A stretch of 64,000 nt of DNA from Tepidiforma thermophila. GTDB taxonomy: Bacteria; Chloroflexota; Dehalococcoidia; Tepidiformales; Tepidiformaceae. A program made the position numbers and the translations under genes. The stretch spans positions 2,542,001 through 2,606,000 of the forward strand of contig NZ_PDJQ01000001.1 of assembly GCF_002563855.1 (NCBI RefSeq), given 5' to 3'. Under the pieces are notes generated by a model. The model did no database searches and had not been told where the DNA came from. It saw only the letters and a program-made list of their open reading frames with translations. This document shows positions 11,407 to 23,127 of this stretch, in pieces. Position 1 is the stretch's first letter; each line of letters opens with the position of its first letter.

Positions 11407-11754
11407 TCAGGCTGAGCCGGGGAGGTCGCGTGCGGGGTCGAGGGGGCGGTAGTAGCAGGTCGCATGCCCGGTGTGGCAGGCGGGGCCGGCGGGCCGCGCT
11501 TTGACGAGGAGCGAGTTGGCCTCGCAGTTCTTGGCGATGGAGACGAGGGCGAGGGTGTTGCCGGAGGTTTCGCCCTTCTGCCAGAGCTGGCCGCGGGAGC
11601 GGCTCCAGAAGGTGACGAGGCCGGTTTCGAGGGTGCGCCGGAGGGCCTCTTCGTTCATGTAGGCCAGGACCAGGACCTCGCCGGTGTCGGCATCCTGCAC
11701 GACTGCGGGCACGAGGCCATCGGGGCCGAAGGCCAGGCGCTCGACTTCGCTCAT
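11407..11754 (-). CDS. hisI: phosphoribosyl-AMP cyclohydrolase
   Basis: Histidine pathway step 3: hydrolysis of phosphoribosyl-AMP to ProFAR precursor. The 115-residue protein has only the HisI domain, not a HisI-HisE fusion. Conserved metal-site residues are visible in [20 protein letters not shown] (Cys) and GHATCYY (His, Cys). [17 protein letters not shown] is the substrate-binding signature. The ATG overlaps the hisF stop (ATGA), so it is translationally coupled. Confidence 0.96.
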   Translation of the reverse strand: MSEVERLAFGPDGLVPAVVQDADTGEVLVLAYMNEEALRRTLETGLVTFWSRSRGQLWQKGETSGNTLALVSIAKNCEANSLLVKARPAGPACHTGHATCYYRPLDPARDLPGSA

Positions 11755-12539
11755 GGGACGGGCTCCGGTTCGGGCACGGGCCGGACGGGGATGCCGCGAG
11801 CCGCGAGGTACTCCTTCACCTGCCGGATGGTGTAGGTGCCGAAGTGGAAGATGCTGGCGGCGAGGACGGCATCGGCGCGGCCTTCGGTGAGCGCGGCAGC
11901 CATGTGCTCGGGGCCGCCGGCGCCGCCGGAAGCGATGACGGGGACGGGAACAGCGTCGGAGATGGCGCGGAGGAGTTCGAGGTCGTAGCCCTGCTGGTGG
12001 CCGTCGGCGTCCATGCTGGTGACGAGGAGCTCGCCGGCGCCGCGGCGGGCTGCTTCGACGGCCCATTCGACGGCATCGAGGCCGGTCGGCATGCGGCCGC
12101 CGTGGGAGTAGACCTCCCAGGCGCCGGGGACGCCGTCGATGCGGCGGGCATCGATGGCGACGACGATGCACTGGCTGCCGAAGCGGTCGGCGCCGCTGGA
12201 GATGAGGTCGGGGTCCTGGATGGCGGCGGTGTTGATGCTGACCTTTTCGGCGCCGAGCTCGAGCATGACCTTCATGTCGGCGGTGGAGCGGATGCCGCCG
12301 CCGACGGTGAAGGGGATGAAGACCTGTTCGGCGGTGGCGGCGACCATGTCGTACGTCGTGACGCGGTCTTCAGCGGAGGCGGTGATATCGAGGAAGACGA
12401 GCTCATCGGCGCCGGCGGCTTCGTAAGCGCGGGCGAGTTCGACGGGGTCGCCGGCGTCGCGGAGCTGGACGAAGGAGACGCCTTTGACCACGCGGCCGCG
12501 GTCGACGTCGAAGCAGGGGATGATGCGCCGGGTGAGCAT
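11751..12539 (-). CDS. hisF: imidazole glycerol phosphate synthase, cyclase subunit
   Basis: A 262-residue TIM-barrel that with HisH makes imidazole glycerol phosphate and AICAR from PRFAR and ammonia. N-terminus [20 protein letters not shown] with the catalytic Asp in CFDVD; second catalytic Asp in [14 protein letters not shown]. Phosphate-binding GGGIRS and SGGAGGPEH are present. It follows hisA after 53 bases; CACAAT 6 bases before its ATG could be a secondary -10, but coupling to hisA is as likely. Confidence 0.97.
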   Translation of the reverse strand: MLTRRIIPCFDVDRGRVVKGVSFVQLRDAGDPVELARAYEAAGADELVFLDITASAEDRVTTYDMVAATAEQVFIPFTVGGGIRSTADMKVMLELGAEKVSINTAAIQDPDLISSGADRFGSQCIVVAIDARRIDGVPGAWEVYSHGGRMPTGLDAVEWAVEAARRGAGELLVTSMDADGHQQGYDLELLRAISDAVPVPVIASGGAGGPEHMAAALTEGRADAVLAASIFHFGTYTIRQVKEYLAARGIPVRPVPEPEPVP

Positions 12540-12592
12540 GATTCGATTGTGGGGCCGGGAGACGGGCGATGTCGACCGCGGGCCGTCCGTGG

Positions 12593-13314
12593 CTACGGCG
12601 CAGCTACAGCTGCGAGGGCTTCGCGGAGGGTGAAGCGGCGTTCGTAGAGGGAGGTGCCGACGATGGCGCCCTCGCAGCCGATGGCGGCGAGTTCGCGGAG
12701 GTGGTCGAGGGAGGAGATGCCGCCGGAGGCGATGACCGGGCAGCGGACGGCCGCGAGGAGGTCGCGGTAGGCCTGGAAGTTCGGTTCGGAGAGGGTGCCG
12801 TCGCGGGAGATGTCGGTGAACATGATGCGGGCGACGCCGGAGGCATCGAGCCGGCGGGCGAGGTCGAGCGCTCGGACGTTGCTACCGTGTAGCCACCCAT
12901 CGGTGCGGACCTCGCCGTCGCGGGCGTCGATGGCGACGACGATGGCGGGCCCGAACCGTTCGATGGCGGCGCGGGTGAGCGCGGGGTCTTTGACGGCGAT
13001 GGAGCCGAGCTGGACGCGGTCGGCGCCGCGGGCGAGGGCGGCCTCGATGGCCTCGAGGGTGCGGATGCCGCCGGAGACTTCGACCGGGATGGCGACCGCG
13101 CGGCAGATGGCTTCGATGACGGCGGTATTGACCGGGCGGCCTTCGCGGGCACCGTCGAGGTCGACGACGTGGAGGCGCGGGGCGCCCTCGGCCTGCCACT
13201 GGCGGGCGACGGCGACGGGGTCATCGCTGTAGGCGGTTTCGCGGCTGTAGTCGCCCTGGCGCAGGCGGACGCAGCGGCCGCCGCGGAGGTCGATGGCGGG
13301 AATGATTTCGAAGC

Positions 13315-13318
<4 letters not shown>
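12593..13318 (-). CDS. hisA: phosphoribosylformimino-AICAR-phosphate isomerase
   Basis: ProFAR isomerase of histidine synthesis, 241 residues. The GTG at 13318 overlaps the hisH stop (GTGA) and gives [18 protein letters not shown], the standard start with the catalytic Asp in AIDLRGG. The second catalytic Asp is in [17 protein letters not shown] and IASGGISS bind the phosphates. No sign that it is a dual HisA/PriA enzyme beyond the general fold; trp genes are not in the window. Confidence 0.96.
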
Positions 13319-16091
<2,773 letters not shown>

Positions 16092-16092
<1 letters not shown>

Positions 16093-16110
16093 ACGGTTGT
16101 AACCGTTTTC
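16092..16110 (+). terminator. short palindrome after ligA, weak terminator
   Basis: AACGGTT-gt-AACCGTT immediately overlaps the ligA stop and is followed by TTTC. A 5-bp stem with a 6-base loop and short U-tract could be a weak intrinsic terminator; it could also be a protein-binding palindrome ahead of mreB. Confidence 0.35.
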
Positions 16111-16155
16111 GAAGCACGGAATGTGGCGCGGTTCGCCGGGCGTGGTGATGGCGGG

Positions 16156-16161
16156 TATACT
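16156..16161 (+). promoter_or_regulatory. mreB promoter (-10)
   Basis: TATACT lies 53 bases before the TTG start of mreB, giving a normal leader of about 45 bases, unlike the leaderless genes nearby. The -35 is poor (TTCGCC at 16132-16137, 18-base spacer). Confidence 0.5.
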
Positions 16162-16214
16162 CTGAATCTGACTACCCCGCGGGTTTCTGCGGTTCGGAAG
16201 ACAGGTTCACGCCC

Positions 16215-17276
16215 TTGGCGTTTCCCAATATTTTCGGTTCGCTGTTTGGGTTTTTATCGCACGATATCGCCATCGACCTGGGGACGGCGAACACCCTGGT
16301 GATGGTGAAAGGCCGGGGGATCGTCATCGACGAGCCGTCGGTGGTGGCGATCGACCGGACGACGAAGAAGATCCTGGCGATTGGCGCCGAGGCGAAGCGG
16401 ATGGTGGGCCGGACTCCGGCGAACATTGTGGCGGTGCGGCCCCTGCGCGACGGGGTGATTTCGGACTTCGAAGTCACCGAGAAGATGCTGAGCTACTTCA
16501 TCCGGGCGGTGCACGACCGGAGCTTCCTGGCGCAGCCGCGGGTGGTGGTGGGCATCCCGAGCGGCGTGACGGAGGTTGAGAAGCGGGCGGTGCACGACGC
16601 GGCGCTGAACGCGGGCGCGCGGGCGTGCTACCTCATCGAGGAGCCGATGGCGGCGGCGATCGGCGCCGGTTTACCGGTCATGGACGCGGCCGGGTGCATG
16701 ATTGTCGACATCGGCGGCGGCACGACGGAGGTGGCCGTCATTTCGCTCGGGGGCATGGTCGTGAGCACGTCGATCCGCGTTGCCGGCGACGAGATGGACC
16801 AGGACATCATCGCGTATGCGCGGCAGGTGCATAACCTGCTCATCGGCGAGCGGACCGCGGAGGAGATCAAGAAGCTGGCGGGTTCAGCGGCGCCGCTGGA
16901 CCCGGAGGAGACGATCGAAATCCGGGGGCGCGACCTTGCCACGGGGCTGCCGAAATCGGTCGAGGTGAGCACCGTCGAAATCCGGGACGCGCTGGCGGGT
17001 TCGATTGCGGCGATTGTGGAGGCGGTCCGCTCCTCTATTGAAGTGACGCCGCCGGAGCTGGTGAGCGACCTGATGGCGCACGGGATTGCGCTTGCGGGGG
17101 GCGGTGCGCTGCTGCGGGGGCTCGACCGGCGGCTTTCGCAGGAGACGCGGTTCCCGGTGTATGTGGCGGAGGACCCCCTGCTCTGTGTCGTGCGGGGCGC
17201 GGGCGAAGTGCTGGAAGAATCGGCGCTGCTGGAGAAGGTGCAGTCGCAGCTGGTGTCGCGACGGCCCGGGCGGTAG
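16215..17276 (+). CDS. mreB: rod shape-determining protein MreB
   Basis: Actin-like ATPase whose filaments guide the elongasome. A TTG at 16215 gives MAFPNIFGSLFGFLSHDIAI; it is the best-placed start although no strong ribosome binding site precedes it. Actin-fold motifs: phosphate 1 DLGTANTLV, connect/phosphate 2 IVDIGGGTTEVAV, and adenosine loop GIALAGGGALLRGLD. The N-terminus has an amphipathic membrane-binding stretch (FGSLFGFL). 353 residues, standard length. First gene of mreBCD-mrdA-rodA. Confidence 0.96.
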   Translation: MAFPNIFGSLFGFLSHDIAIDLGTANTLVMVKGRGIVIDEPSVVAIDRTTKKILAIGAEAKRMVGRTPANIVAVRPLRDGVISDFEVTEKMLSYFIRAVHDRSFLAQPRVVVGIPSGVTEVEKRAVHDAALNAGARACYLIEEPMAAAIGAGLPVMDAAGCMIVDIGGGTTEVAVISLGGMVVSTSIRVAGDEMDQDIIAYARQVHNLLIGERTAEEIKKLAGSAAPLDPEETIEIRGRDLATGLPKSVEVSTVEIRDALAGSIAAIVEAVRSSIEVTPPELVSDLMAHGIALAGGGALLRGLDRRLSQETRFPVYVAEDPLLCVVRGAGEVLEESALLEKVQSQLVSRRPGR

Positions 17277-17303
17277 CATCGCCGTGCGCCTCGAGGGACC
17301 GTC

Positions 17304-18140
17304 ATGCTCATTCTGAACCGGTACTCGTGGTGGCTGGGAGCCATGGTGGGGCTGGCGATTCTGCTCGGGATCGCCGGGCAGGTCGGCGTGCTGAGCCCGG
17401 TGCAGGGCATTTTCCTGCGGGTCACGTCACCGTTCGAGGCGGTGCTAAGCGGGATCTTCCGGCCCGTGGCGGGGCTGCTTTCGAGCGCGGGCGAGGTGGA
17501 CGACCTGCGGGCGGAGAACGCGCGGCTGCGCGTCGAGAACGAAGGGCTCCGGAATGAGCTGGCGCAGCGGCAGCAGGACGCGCAGCGGATTAAGGAGCTG
17601 GAGGCGGCGCTCGGGCTGGCGCAGGGCGACACCTCGCAGTCGCGGCTTGCGGCGAACGTGGTCCACCGCGACAGCTCGCCGTTCACCGATGTGATTACGA
17701 TCGACCGCGGTTCGAACGACGGTATCGTGAAGGGGATGGTGGTGACATCGACGCAGGGGTCGTTGATGGGCACGGTGACGCGGGTGACGCCGACGCGGTC
17801 ATTTGTCCGGCTGATTACCGACACGCGGAGCAACGTGCGGGCAGCGGTGCTGGGCGGAGAGGGCGCTGACGGTATTTTGCGCGGCAACCCGGGGCGGACG
17901 CTGACGCTCGACATGGCGCAAGGGGATATCAAGGTTGGCGACACGATTGTGACGGCCGGGCTCGGGGGCGCATTCCCGTACGGTATCCCCATCGGTACGG
18001 TGACATCGGTGGAGGGTACGACGCAGGACCTGTTTCCGAAGGTGCGGGTGGAACCGCTAACGCGGCTGGGGACCGCAACGACGGTGCTCGTGCTGATGAG
18101 CTTCGTGCCGGAACGGCTGGACCTGGAGGCGGGGCCGTGA
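17304..18140 (+). CDS. mreC: rod shape-determining protein MreC
   Basis: Bitopic elongasome scaffold, 278 residues. One membrane helix near residues 10-28, then a coiled coil at about 63-100 (DDLRAENARLRVENEGLRNE) and the beta-rich periplasmic/extracellular domain with FTDVITIDRGSNDGIVKGM. MreC is thought to activate PBP2 and RodA. The start has GAGGGA 9 bases upstream, 27 bases after mreB. Confidence 0.94.
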   Translation: MLILNRYSWWLGAMVGLAILLGIAGQVGVLSPVQGIFLRVTSPFEAVLSGIFRPVAGLLSSAGEVDDLRAENARLRVENEGLRNELAQRQQDAQRIKELEAALGLAQGDTSQSRLAANVVHRDSSPFTDVITIDRGSNDGIVKGMVVTSTQGSLMGTVTRVTPTRSFVRLITDTRSNVRAAVLGGEGADGILRGNPGRTLTLDMAQGDIKVGDTIVTAGLGGAFPYGIPIGTVTSVEGTTQDLFPKVRVEPLTRLGTATTVLVLMSFVPERLDLEAGP

Positions 18141-18661
18141 AGCCGCTAGCGCTGGTTGCGCTGGTCTTCGGGGCGGCGATCGGCCAGGTGACGGTGGCGC
18201 CGCTCTTCCCGGTCGACGGGGCGGTGCCGGAGCTGGTGCTGCTGAGCCTCTGCCTGGTTGCGGCGTTCAGCGGACCGGTGCCGGTGATGGTGCTGACGCC
18301 GCTGGCGGCGGTGATGCACGGGATGCTGGCGGACCGGGATGCCGGGCTGCTGCTCATCGCCTATCTGCCGGTGCTGCCGCTCGGCGCACTGCTCGAGGAT
18401 GGGCCGCTGCCGCTGGGGCATGCGGCACGGACGTACCTGGTGCTTGCCGGGGCCGGGGTCCTGGCGCGGAGCGTGCTGGCCATCGGCGCGATGCTTGGCG
18501 GGGCACCGGCGCTGTTCGGGCCGCTGCTGGTTGACGTGCTGCTGCCGGGGCTGTTCCTGGATGTGCTCCTCCTGACGATCTGTTATCTGCCGCTGCGGCT
18601 GGCGGGCCTCGAAGGGGGCAGCTTCCGGCTGCAGCGGGGAAGGTACTTCGCTTACCGATGA
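18137..18661 (+). CDS. mreD: rod shape-determining protein MreD
   Basis: 174-residue integral membrane protein with five to six predicted helices and little else conserved, placed in the canonical mreC-mreD-mrdA order. Its GTG start overlaps the mreC stop, and its own stop overlaps the mrdA ATG. Assignment rests on position and topology more than on motifs. Confidence 0.85.
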   Translation: MKPLALVALVFGAAIGQVTVAPLFPVDGAVPELVLLSLCLVAAFSGPVPVMVLTPLAAVMHGMLADRDAGLLLIAYLPVLPLGALLEDGPLPLGHAARTYLVLAGAGVLARSVLAIGAMLGGAPALFGPLLVDVLLPGLFLDVLLLTICYLPLRLAGLEGGSFRLQRGRYFAYR

Positions 18662-20586
18662 GCCTGCTGGGTGAAGGGCTGCGCACGCCTGCGGGGCCGT
18701 CCCGCAACCGGCCGCACGGCAATGTGGCGGTGCTGCGAGCGTTCATCCTGCTCCTCTTCGCCATCCTGACGGTGCGGCTGGTTGATATGCAGATCCTGCG
18801 GGGCGAGGAGTTTGCGCAGCGGTCGCGGGAGAACCACATCGTCCGGACGAACATCCTGCCGACGCGGGGGCTGATTACGGACCGGAATGGGGAGCCGCTG
18901 GTGAAGAACGTCGGGGTGTACGCGGCGACTATCCTGCCGGAGATGCTGCCGGCGTCGCCGGAGGCGCGCTACCGGATTTACCTGCGGCTGCAGGAGCTGA
19001 TCGGGGTGTCGCCGCTGGAGGTGCAGACGAAGGTCGATGAGGCGATTGCAGCGGGGCGGGACTACATTGCCATCCGGATAGCGACGAATCTGCCGCGGGA
19101 GGCAGCGCTGGCGCTGGAGGAGGCGTCGTCGGACCTGCCGGGGGTGAGCCTCGAGGTGACGCCGGGGCGGCTGTACACGGCCGGTGCGGCATTCTCCCAC
19201 GTCCTCGGGTATATCGGGCCGCAGACGGCGGAGGAGGCGAAGCGGCTGCGCGAGAGGGGATACCAGCTGAACGAACCGGTGGGGAAGGAGGGGATCGAGG
19301 CATGGTACGAGGCGGACCTTCGCGGCCAGATTGGGTACACGGCGGCGGAGCAGAATGCGCAGGGGAAGCTGATTACGCTGCTCGGGCAGCAGGACCCGGT
19401 ACCGGGAAACACGTTGCGGCTGAACATCGATGCGGGCCTGCAACGCTACGTGGCGGAGCTGCTTGAGGCTTCGATGGAGGACAACGGTACCGGCTGGGGC
19501 GATGCGAAGCAGGCTGCGGCGGTGGTGATGAATGCGAAGACCGGGCAGGTGTATGCGCTCGTTTCGATCCCGACGTACGACAACAACGTCTACGCGGATG
19601 CGGAGCGCCGGGCGGATGAACTGCTGCGCATCCAGAACGACACGGTGACCTACACGCTGCTGAACAAGGCACTGAACCCGGCGGCGCCGGGCTCTACCTT
19701 CAAGCTGGTGACGGCGACCGCGGGGCTGGCGGAGGGGAGCATTACGCCGAACACGGCCTTCCAGATCGGCTGCAGCCTCGACATCAAGGGCGAGAACGAC
19801 GTCATCTATAACTACCCCGACTGGCGCTGCCACAACATGGTGATGGACGTGCGGACGGCGATTGCGTGGTCGTCGAACGTATTCTTCTTCCTGACGGCGG
19901 GCGGCGACCTGGAGCGGCAGCGCGGGCTGGGCAAGGATGTCGAGACCTCGGGCGCGGTGCTGGCGGCGTGGGCGCGGAAGTTCGGGTTTGGGAAGCCGAC
20001 GGGCATCGACCTGTTCGGCGAATCGCCGGGGCGCGTGCCCGACCCGCAGTGGAAGCGGCGGACGAAGGTCGGCGAGGGCTTTGCGCCGGGCGAGAACGAG
20101 TGGTTCCTGGGCGATACCTACAACACAGCGATCGGCCAGGGGGATGTGCTGGCGACGCCGCTCCAGATCGCGCGGATGACGGCGGCGATTGCGAACGGCG
20201 GGACGCTCCCGGTGCCGCACGTAGCGGACGCAGTCATTGGGCCAGACGGCAGGGTGGTCCGGACGATTGCCCCGGAAGGCGAGAGGGTCGATGTTGACCC
20301 GCGGTGGCTGGAGGTAGTGCGCGAGGGGATGCTCGGTTCGGTGCAGTACGGGGCCGGGGCGCGGGCCGCGAGTTCACGGACGACGGTGGCCGGGAAGACT
20401 GGGACGGCGGAGTTCTTCAAGCCGGACGGGACGAAGTCGCAGCACGCCTGGTTCACGGGCTTCGCGCCCTACAATGACCCGGAGATCGTGGTGACGGTGT
20501 ACTTCGATATCGGCGTCGGCGGCGACAAGGCGGCGCCGGTGGCCGGGAAGATTATCGACTATTACATGGAAAAGGTACGCCGGTGA
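18658..20586 (+). CDS. mrdA: penicillin-binding protein 2 (elongasome transpeptidase)
   Basis: Class B PBP, 642 residues, cross-linking peptidoglycan with RodA during elongation. One N-terminal membrane helix (LRAFILLLFAILTVRLVDM), a pedestal region with RENHIVRTNILPTRGLI, and a transpeptidase domain with the three penicillin-binding motifs: SxxK in PGSTFKL, SxN in AWSSNVFF, and KTG in VAGKTGTAEF. Start and stop overlap mreD and rodA by 4 bases each. Confidence 0.96.
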   Translation: MSLLGEGLRTPAGPSRNRPHGNVAVLRAFILLLFAILTVRLVDMQILRGEEFAQRSRENHIVRTNILPTRGLITDRNGEPLVKNVGVYAATILPEMLPASPEARYRIYLRLQELIGVSPLEVQTKVDEAIAAGRDYIAIRIATNLPREAALALEEASSDLPGVSLEVTPGRLYTAGAAFSHVLGYIGPQTAEEAKRLRERGYQLNEPVGKEGIEAWYEADLRGQIGYTAAEQNAQGKLITLLGQQDPVPGNTLRLNIDAGLQRYVAELLEASMEDNGTGWGDAKQAAAVVMNAKTGQVYALVSIPTYDNNVYADAERRADELLRIQNDTVTYTLLNKALNPAAPGSTFKLVTATAGLAEGSITPNTAFQIGCSLDIKGENDVIYNYPDWRCHNMVMDVRTAIAWSSNVFFFLTAGGDLERQRGLGKDVETSGAVLAAWARKFGFGKPTGIDLFGESPGRVPDPQWKRRTKVGEGFAPGENEWFLGDTYNTAIGQGDVLATPLQIARMTAAIANGGTLPVPHVADAVIGPDGRVVRTIAPEGERVDVDPRWLEVVREGMLGSVQYGAGARAASSRTTVAGKTGTAEFFKPDGTKSQHAWFTGFAPYNDPEIVVTVYFDIGVGGDKAAPVAGKIIDYYMEKVRR

Positions 20587-21746
20587 CGAGCCTGACCTTC
20601 GGCAGCTTTGGGCGCACGCGGGCGGGGACCTCGTTCTGGCGGGGCTGGGACCGGTTCGATTACGTGATGGTGGGTGCTGCGCTGGCGCTCGTCGGGTGCG
20701 GGTTGGCGCTCATCCACAGCGGGTCACGGCCGTGGTACGACGGGCCGATCACCAGCCTCTCGAGCCCGGTGGCGAAGCAGGCGCTGTTCGCGGCGGTCGG
20801 CATCGCAGTGATGCTGGCCATCTCGCGGGTGGACTACCACCGGTTCCTGCATTACGCGTGGCTGCTGTACGGGCTCTCGATCCTGTCGCTGGTGGCGCTC
20901 TTTGCGCTGGGGAGCACGGCGTACGGGTCGACGCGGTGGTTCGACCTGGGGCCGGTGCAGGTGCAGCCGTCGGAGTTTGCGAAGGTGGCGGCGATCCTGT
21001 GTCTTGCGCGGTTCTTTTCGGAGCACGGGGGCGATGCGCGCGACCTGCGCTCGCTGCTGCTGTCGCTGGCGATTGTGGCTCCGCTGGCGGGGCTGGTGTT
21101 CATCCAGCCCGACCTGGGGACGAGCATTGTGTTCGGGGGCATCTGGCTGGGGATTGTGGTGATTGCCGGAGCGAACCGGAGTCACCTTGTGGTGATGGGG
21201 GCGATATTTCTTGCGGTGCTGCCGTTTGTGTGGACGTTCGCGATTGCGGATTACCAGGTGGAGCGGGTGGCGGTGCTGGTCGACCCCAACGAGGACCCGC
21301 TTGATGCGGGCTATAACGTTCTGCAGTCGCAGATTGCGCTGGGGTCGGGGCAGTTGTTCGGCAAGGGGTACATGCAGGGCGACCAGACGCAGCTGGAGTA
21401 CCTGAAGGTGGCGACGAAGGACTTTATCTTCAGCCTGCTGGGCGAGGAATTCGGCTTCGTGGGCGCGATGGTGCTGTTCGCGCTCTTCATTCTGCTGCTG
21501 ATGCGCGGGGTACGGGCAGCGCAACTGGCGGGCGACACGGCGGGGCAGCTGGTCGCCGTCGGCATCACGATGCTGATCTTGATGCAGACGTTCATCAACG
21601 TTGCGGTGAACGTGAGCCTGTTCCCGGTGACGGGCATTCCGCTGCCGTTTGTTAGCCAGGGAGGGTCGTCACTGGTCAGCCTGTTCGCCTCGCTGGGGCT
21701 GCTGCAGAGCATCGTGATGCGGCATCGCTCGTACCGGCAGACCTGA
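20583..21746 (+). CDS. rodA: SEDS glycosyltransferase RodA
   Basis: Peptidoglycan polymerase of the SEDS family, 387 residues with about ten membrane helices. The C-terminal signature NVSLFPVTGIPLPFVSQGG is complete; WFDLGPVQVQPSEFAKVA near residue 120 is the other family block. GTG start overlaps the mrdA stop. The last 78 bases also encode the end of radA on the other strand. Confidence 0.96.
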   Translation: MTSLTFGSFGRTRAGTSFWRGWDRFDYVMVGAALALVGCGLALIHSGSRPWYDGPITSLSSPVAKQALFAAVGIAVMLAISRVDYHRFLHYAWLLYGLSILSLVALFALGSTAYGSTRWFDLGPVQVQPSEFAKVAAILCLARFFSEHGGDARDLRSLLLSLAIVAPLAGLVFIQPDLGTSIVFGGIWLGIVVIAGANRSHLVVMGAIFLAVLPFVWTFAIADYQVERVAVLVDPNEDPLDAGYNVLQSQIALGSGQLFGKGYMQGDQTQLEYLKVATKDFIFSLLGEEFGFVGAMVLFALFILLLMRGVRAAQLAGDTAGQLVAVGITMLILMQTFINVAVNVSLFPVTGIPLPFVSQGGSSLVSLFASLGLLQSIVMRHRSYRQT

Positions 21747-23102
21747 GAGCCCCACCCGTTCGAGCGCATCGGCGAGAGATGCGACCCGGGTGAGCTGGAG
21801 CCCCTCGACAGTGGGGGTGCCGGCCGGGACGACGGCGCCGCGGAGGCCGAGGCGGGCGAGTTCGGCGAGGCGGCGGTTCGCCTGGTGGACGGGGCGGACG
21901 GCGCCGGAGAGCGCGAGTTCGCCGAGGAAGGCGGTGCCGGCCGGGAGCGGGCGGTCGCGGATGGCAGAGGCGAGGGCGAGACAGATGGCGAGGTCGGCGG
22001 AGGTGTCGCGCAGGCGGAGGCCGCCGGAGACGCTGGCGACGATATCGAGCGCGCCGGAGGGGATACCGCCGCGGCGTGCGAGCACGGCGAGGAGGAGGTG
22101 GAGGCGCGCGGGTTCGATGCCGGCGGCGATGCGGCGCGGCGCGGCGAGGGAGGACGGGACGGCGAGGGCCTGGACCTCGACGGCAAGGGGGCGGGAGCCT
22201 TCGATGACGGCGGTAATGGCGCAGCCGGAGGCACCGGGTGTGTGCGGCGCGAGGAAGGCGGCGCTCGGGTTCTCGACGCTCTGCAGGCCGGTGCCGGTCA
22301 TTTCGAAGAGGCCGAGTTCGTCGGTGGCGCCGAAGCGGTTCTTGACGGCGCGGAGGAGGCGGAGGACGCCGCCTTCGGCGGATTCGAAGTAGAGGACGAC
22401 ATCGACGAGGTGCTCCAGGAGCTTCGGGCCGGCGACCTCGCCGCCCTTGGTCACGTGGCCGGTGACGAGCGTGGCGGTGCCGGTCCCCTTGGCGAAGGCG
22501 AGCAGGCGGGCGCCGGCTTCGGCGAGCTGGGCGGGGCCGCCGGCGCGGGACTCGAGCCCTTCGACGGTGACGGACTGGATGGAGTCGACGACGAGGACGT
22601 CGATGCCGGCGGACTCGGCAGCGGCGAGGGCGGCATCGAGGGACGGGTCGGCGATGAGGTCGACGGGGGCATCGGCGACGCCGAGGCGTTCGGCGCGCAT
22701 GCGGACCTGGCGCGGCGATTCTTCGCCGCAGAGGCAGGCCACGCGGAGGCCGCCGCGGGCAAGGCTGGCAGCGGCCTGGAGCATGAGGGTGGACTTGCCG
22801 ATGCCGGGGTCGCCGCCGACCAGGATGAGCGAGCCGGGGACGATGCCGCCGCCGAGCACGCGGTCGAGCTCGGAGATGGCGGTGGCGTGGCGTTCGGCGG
22901 TATCGCCCTCGACGGCGCCGAGGCGCACGAGCGAGGCGGCCGGGGCCACGGCACCGGCACGCCTGGAGGCAGCGGTCCCCCGGGGGGCATCGGCGAACGG
23001 CTCGAGGGTGTTCCAGGCGTGGCAGCGGGTGCAGCGGCCGACGTAGGCGACGGTCGTCCAGCCGCAGGAGGAGCAGCGGTAGCCGCGTTCGGTGCGGGGC
23101 AC
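21669..23102 (-). CDS. radA: DNA repair protein RadA (Sms)
   Basis: RecA-like branch-migration ATPase, 477 residues. GTG at 23102 begins PRTERGYRCSSCGW. The N-terminal zinc finger is CSSC...CTRC, then Walker A GGDPGIGKST, the RadA-specific KNRFG motif (AVKNRFGATDELGLFEM) and a C-terminal Lon-protease-like domain (SGGLRLRDTSADLAI). The last 26 codons overlap the 3' end of rodA on the opposite strand. A TATACT sits 6 bases before the start, so the mRNA is probably leaderless. Confidence 0.95.
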   Translation of the reverse strand: MPRTERGYRCSSCGWTTVAYVGRCTRCHAWNTLEPFADAPRGTAASRRAGAVAPAASLVRLGAVEGDTAERHATAISELDRVLGGGIVPGSLILVGGDPGIGKSTLMLQAAASLARGGLRVACLCGEESPRQVRMRAERLGVADAPVDLIADPSLDAALAAAESAGIDVLVVDSIQSVTVEGLESRAGGPAQLAEAGARLLAFAKGTGTATLVTGHVTKGGEVAGPKLLEHLVDVVLYFESAEGGVLRLLRAVKNRFGATDELGLFEMTGTGLQSVENPSAAFLAPHTPGASGCAITAVIEGSRPLAVEVQALAVPSSLAAPRRIAAGIEPARLHLLLAVLARRGGIPSGALDIVASVSGGLRLRDTSADLAICLALASAIRDRPLPAGTAFLGELALSGAVRPVHQANRRLAELARLGLRGAVVPAGTPTVEGLQLTRVASLADALERVGLSGLPVRAMPHHDALQQPQRGEQADQ

Positions 23103-23114
23103 CCGGCGAGTATA
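23103..23114 (-). promoter_or_regulatory. radA leaderless promoter (-10)
   Basis: TATACT (23114-23109) followed by 6 bases and the GTG of radA. It lies in the 25-base gap after the membrane glycosyltransferase-like gene. Confidence 0.65.
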
Positions 23115-23127
23115 GGGGCGGCCGGCG

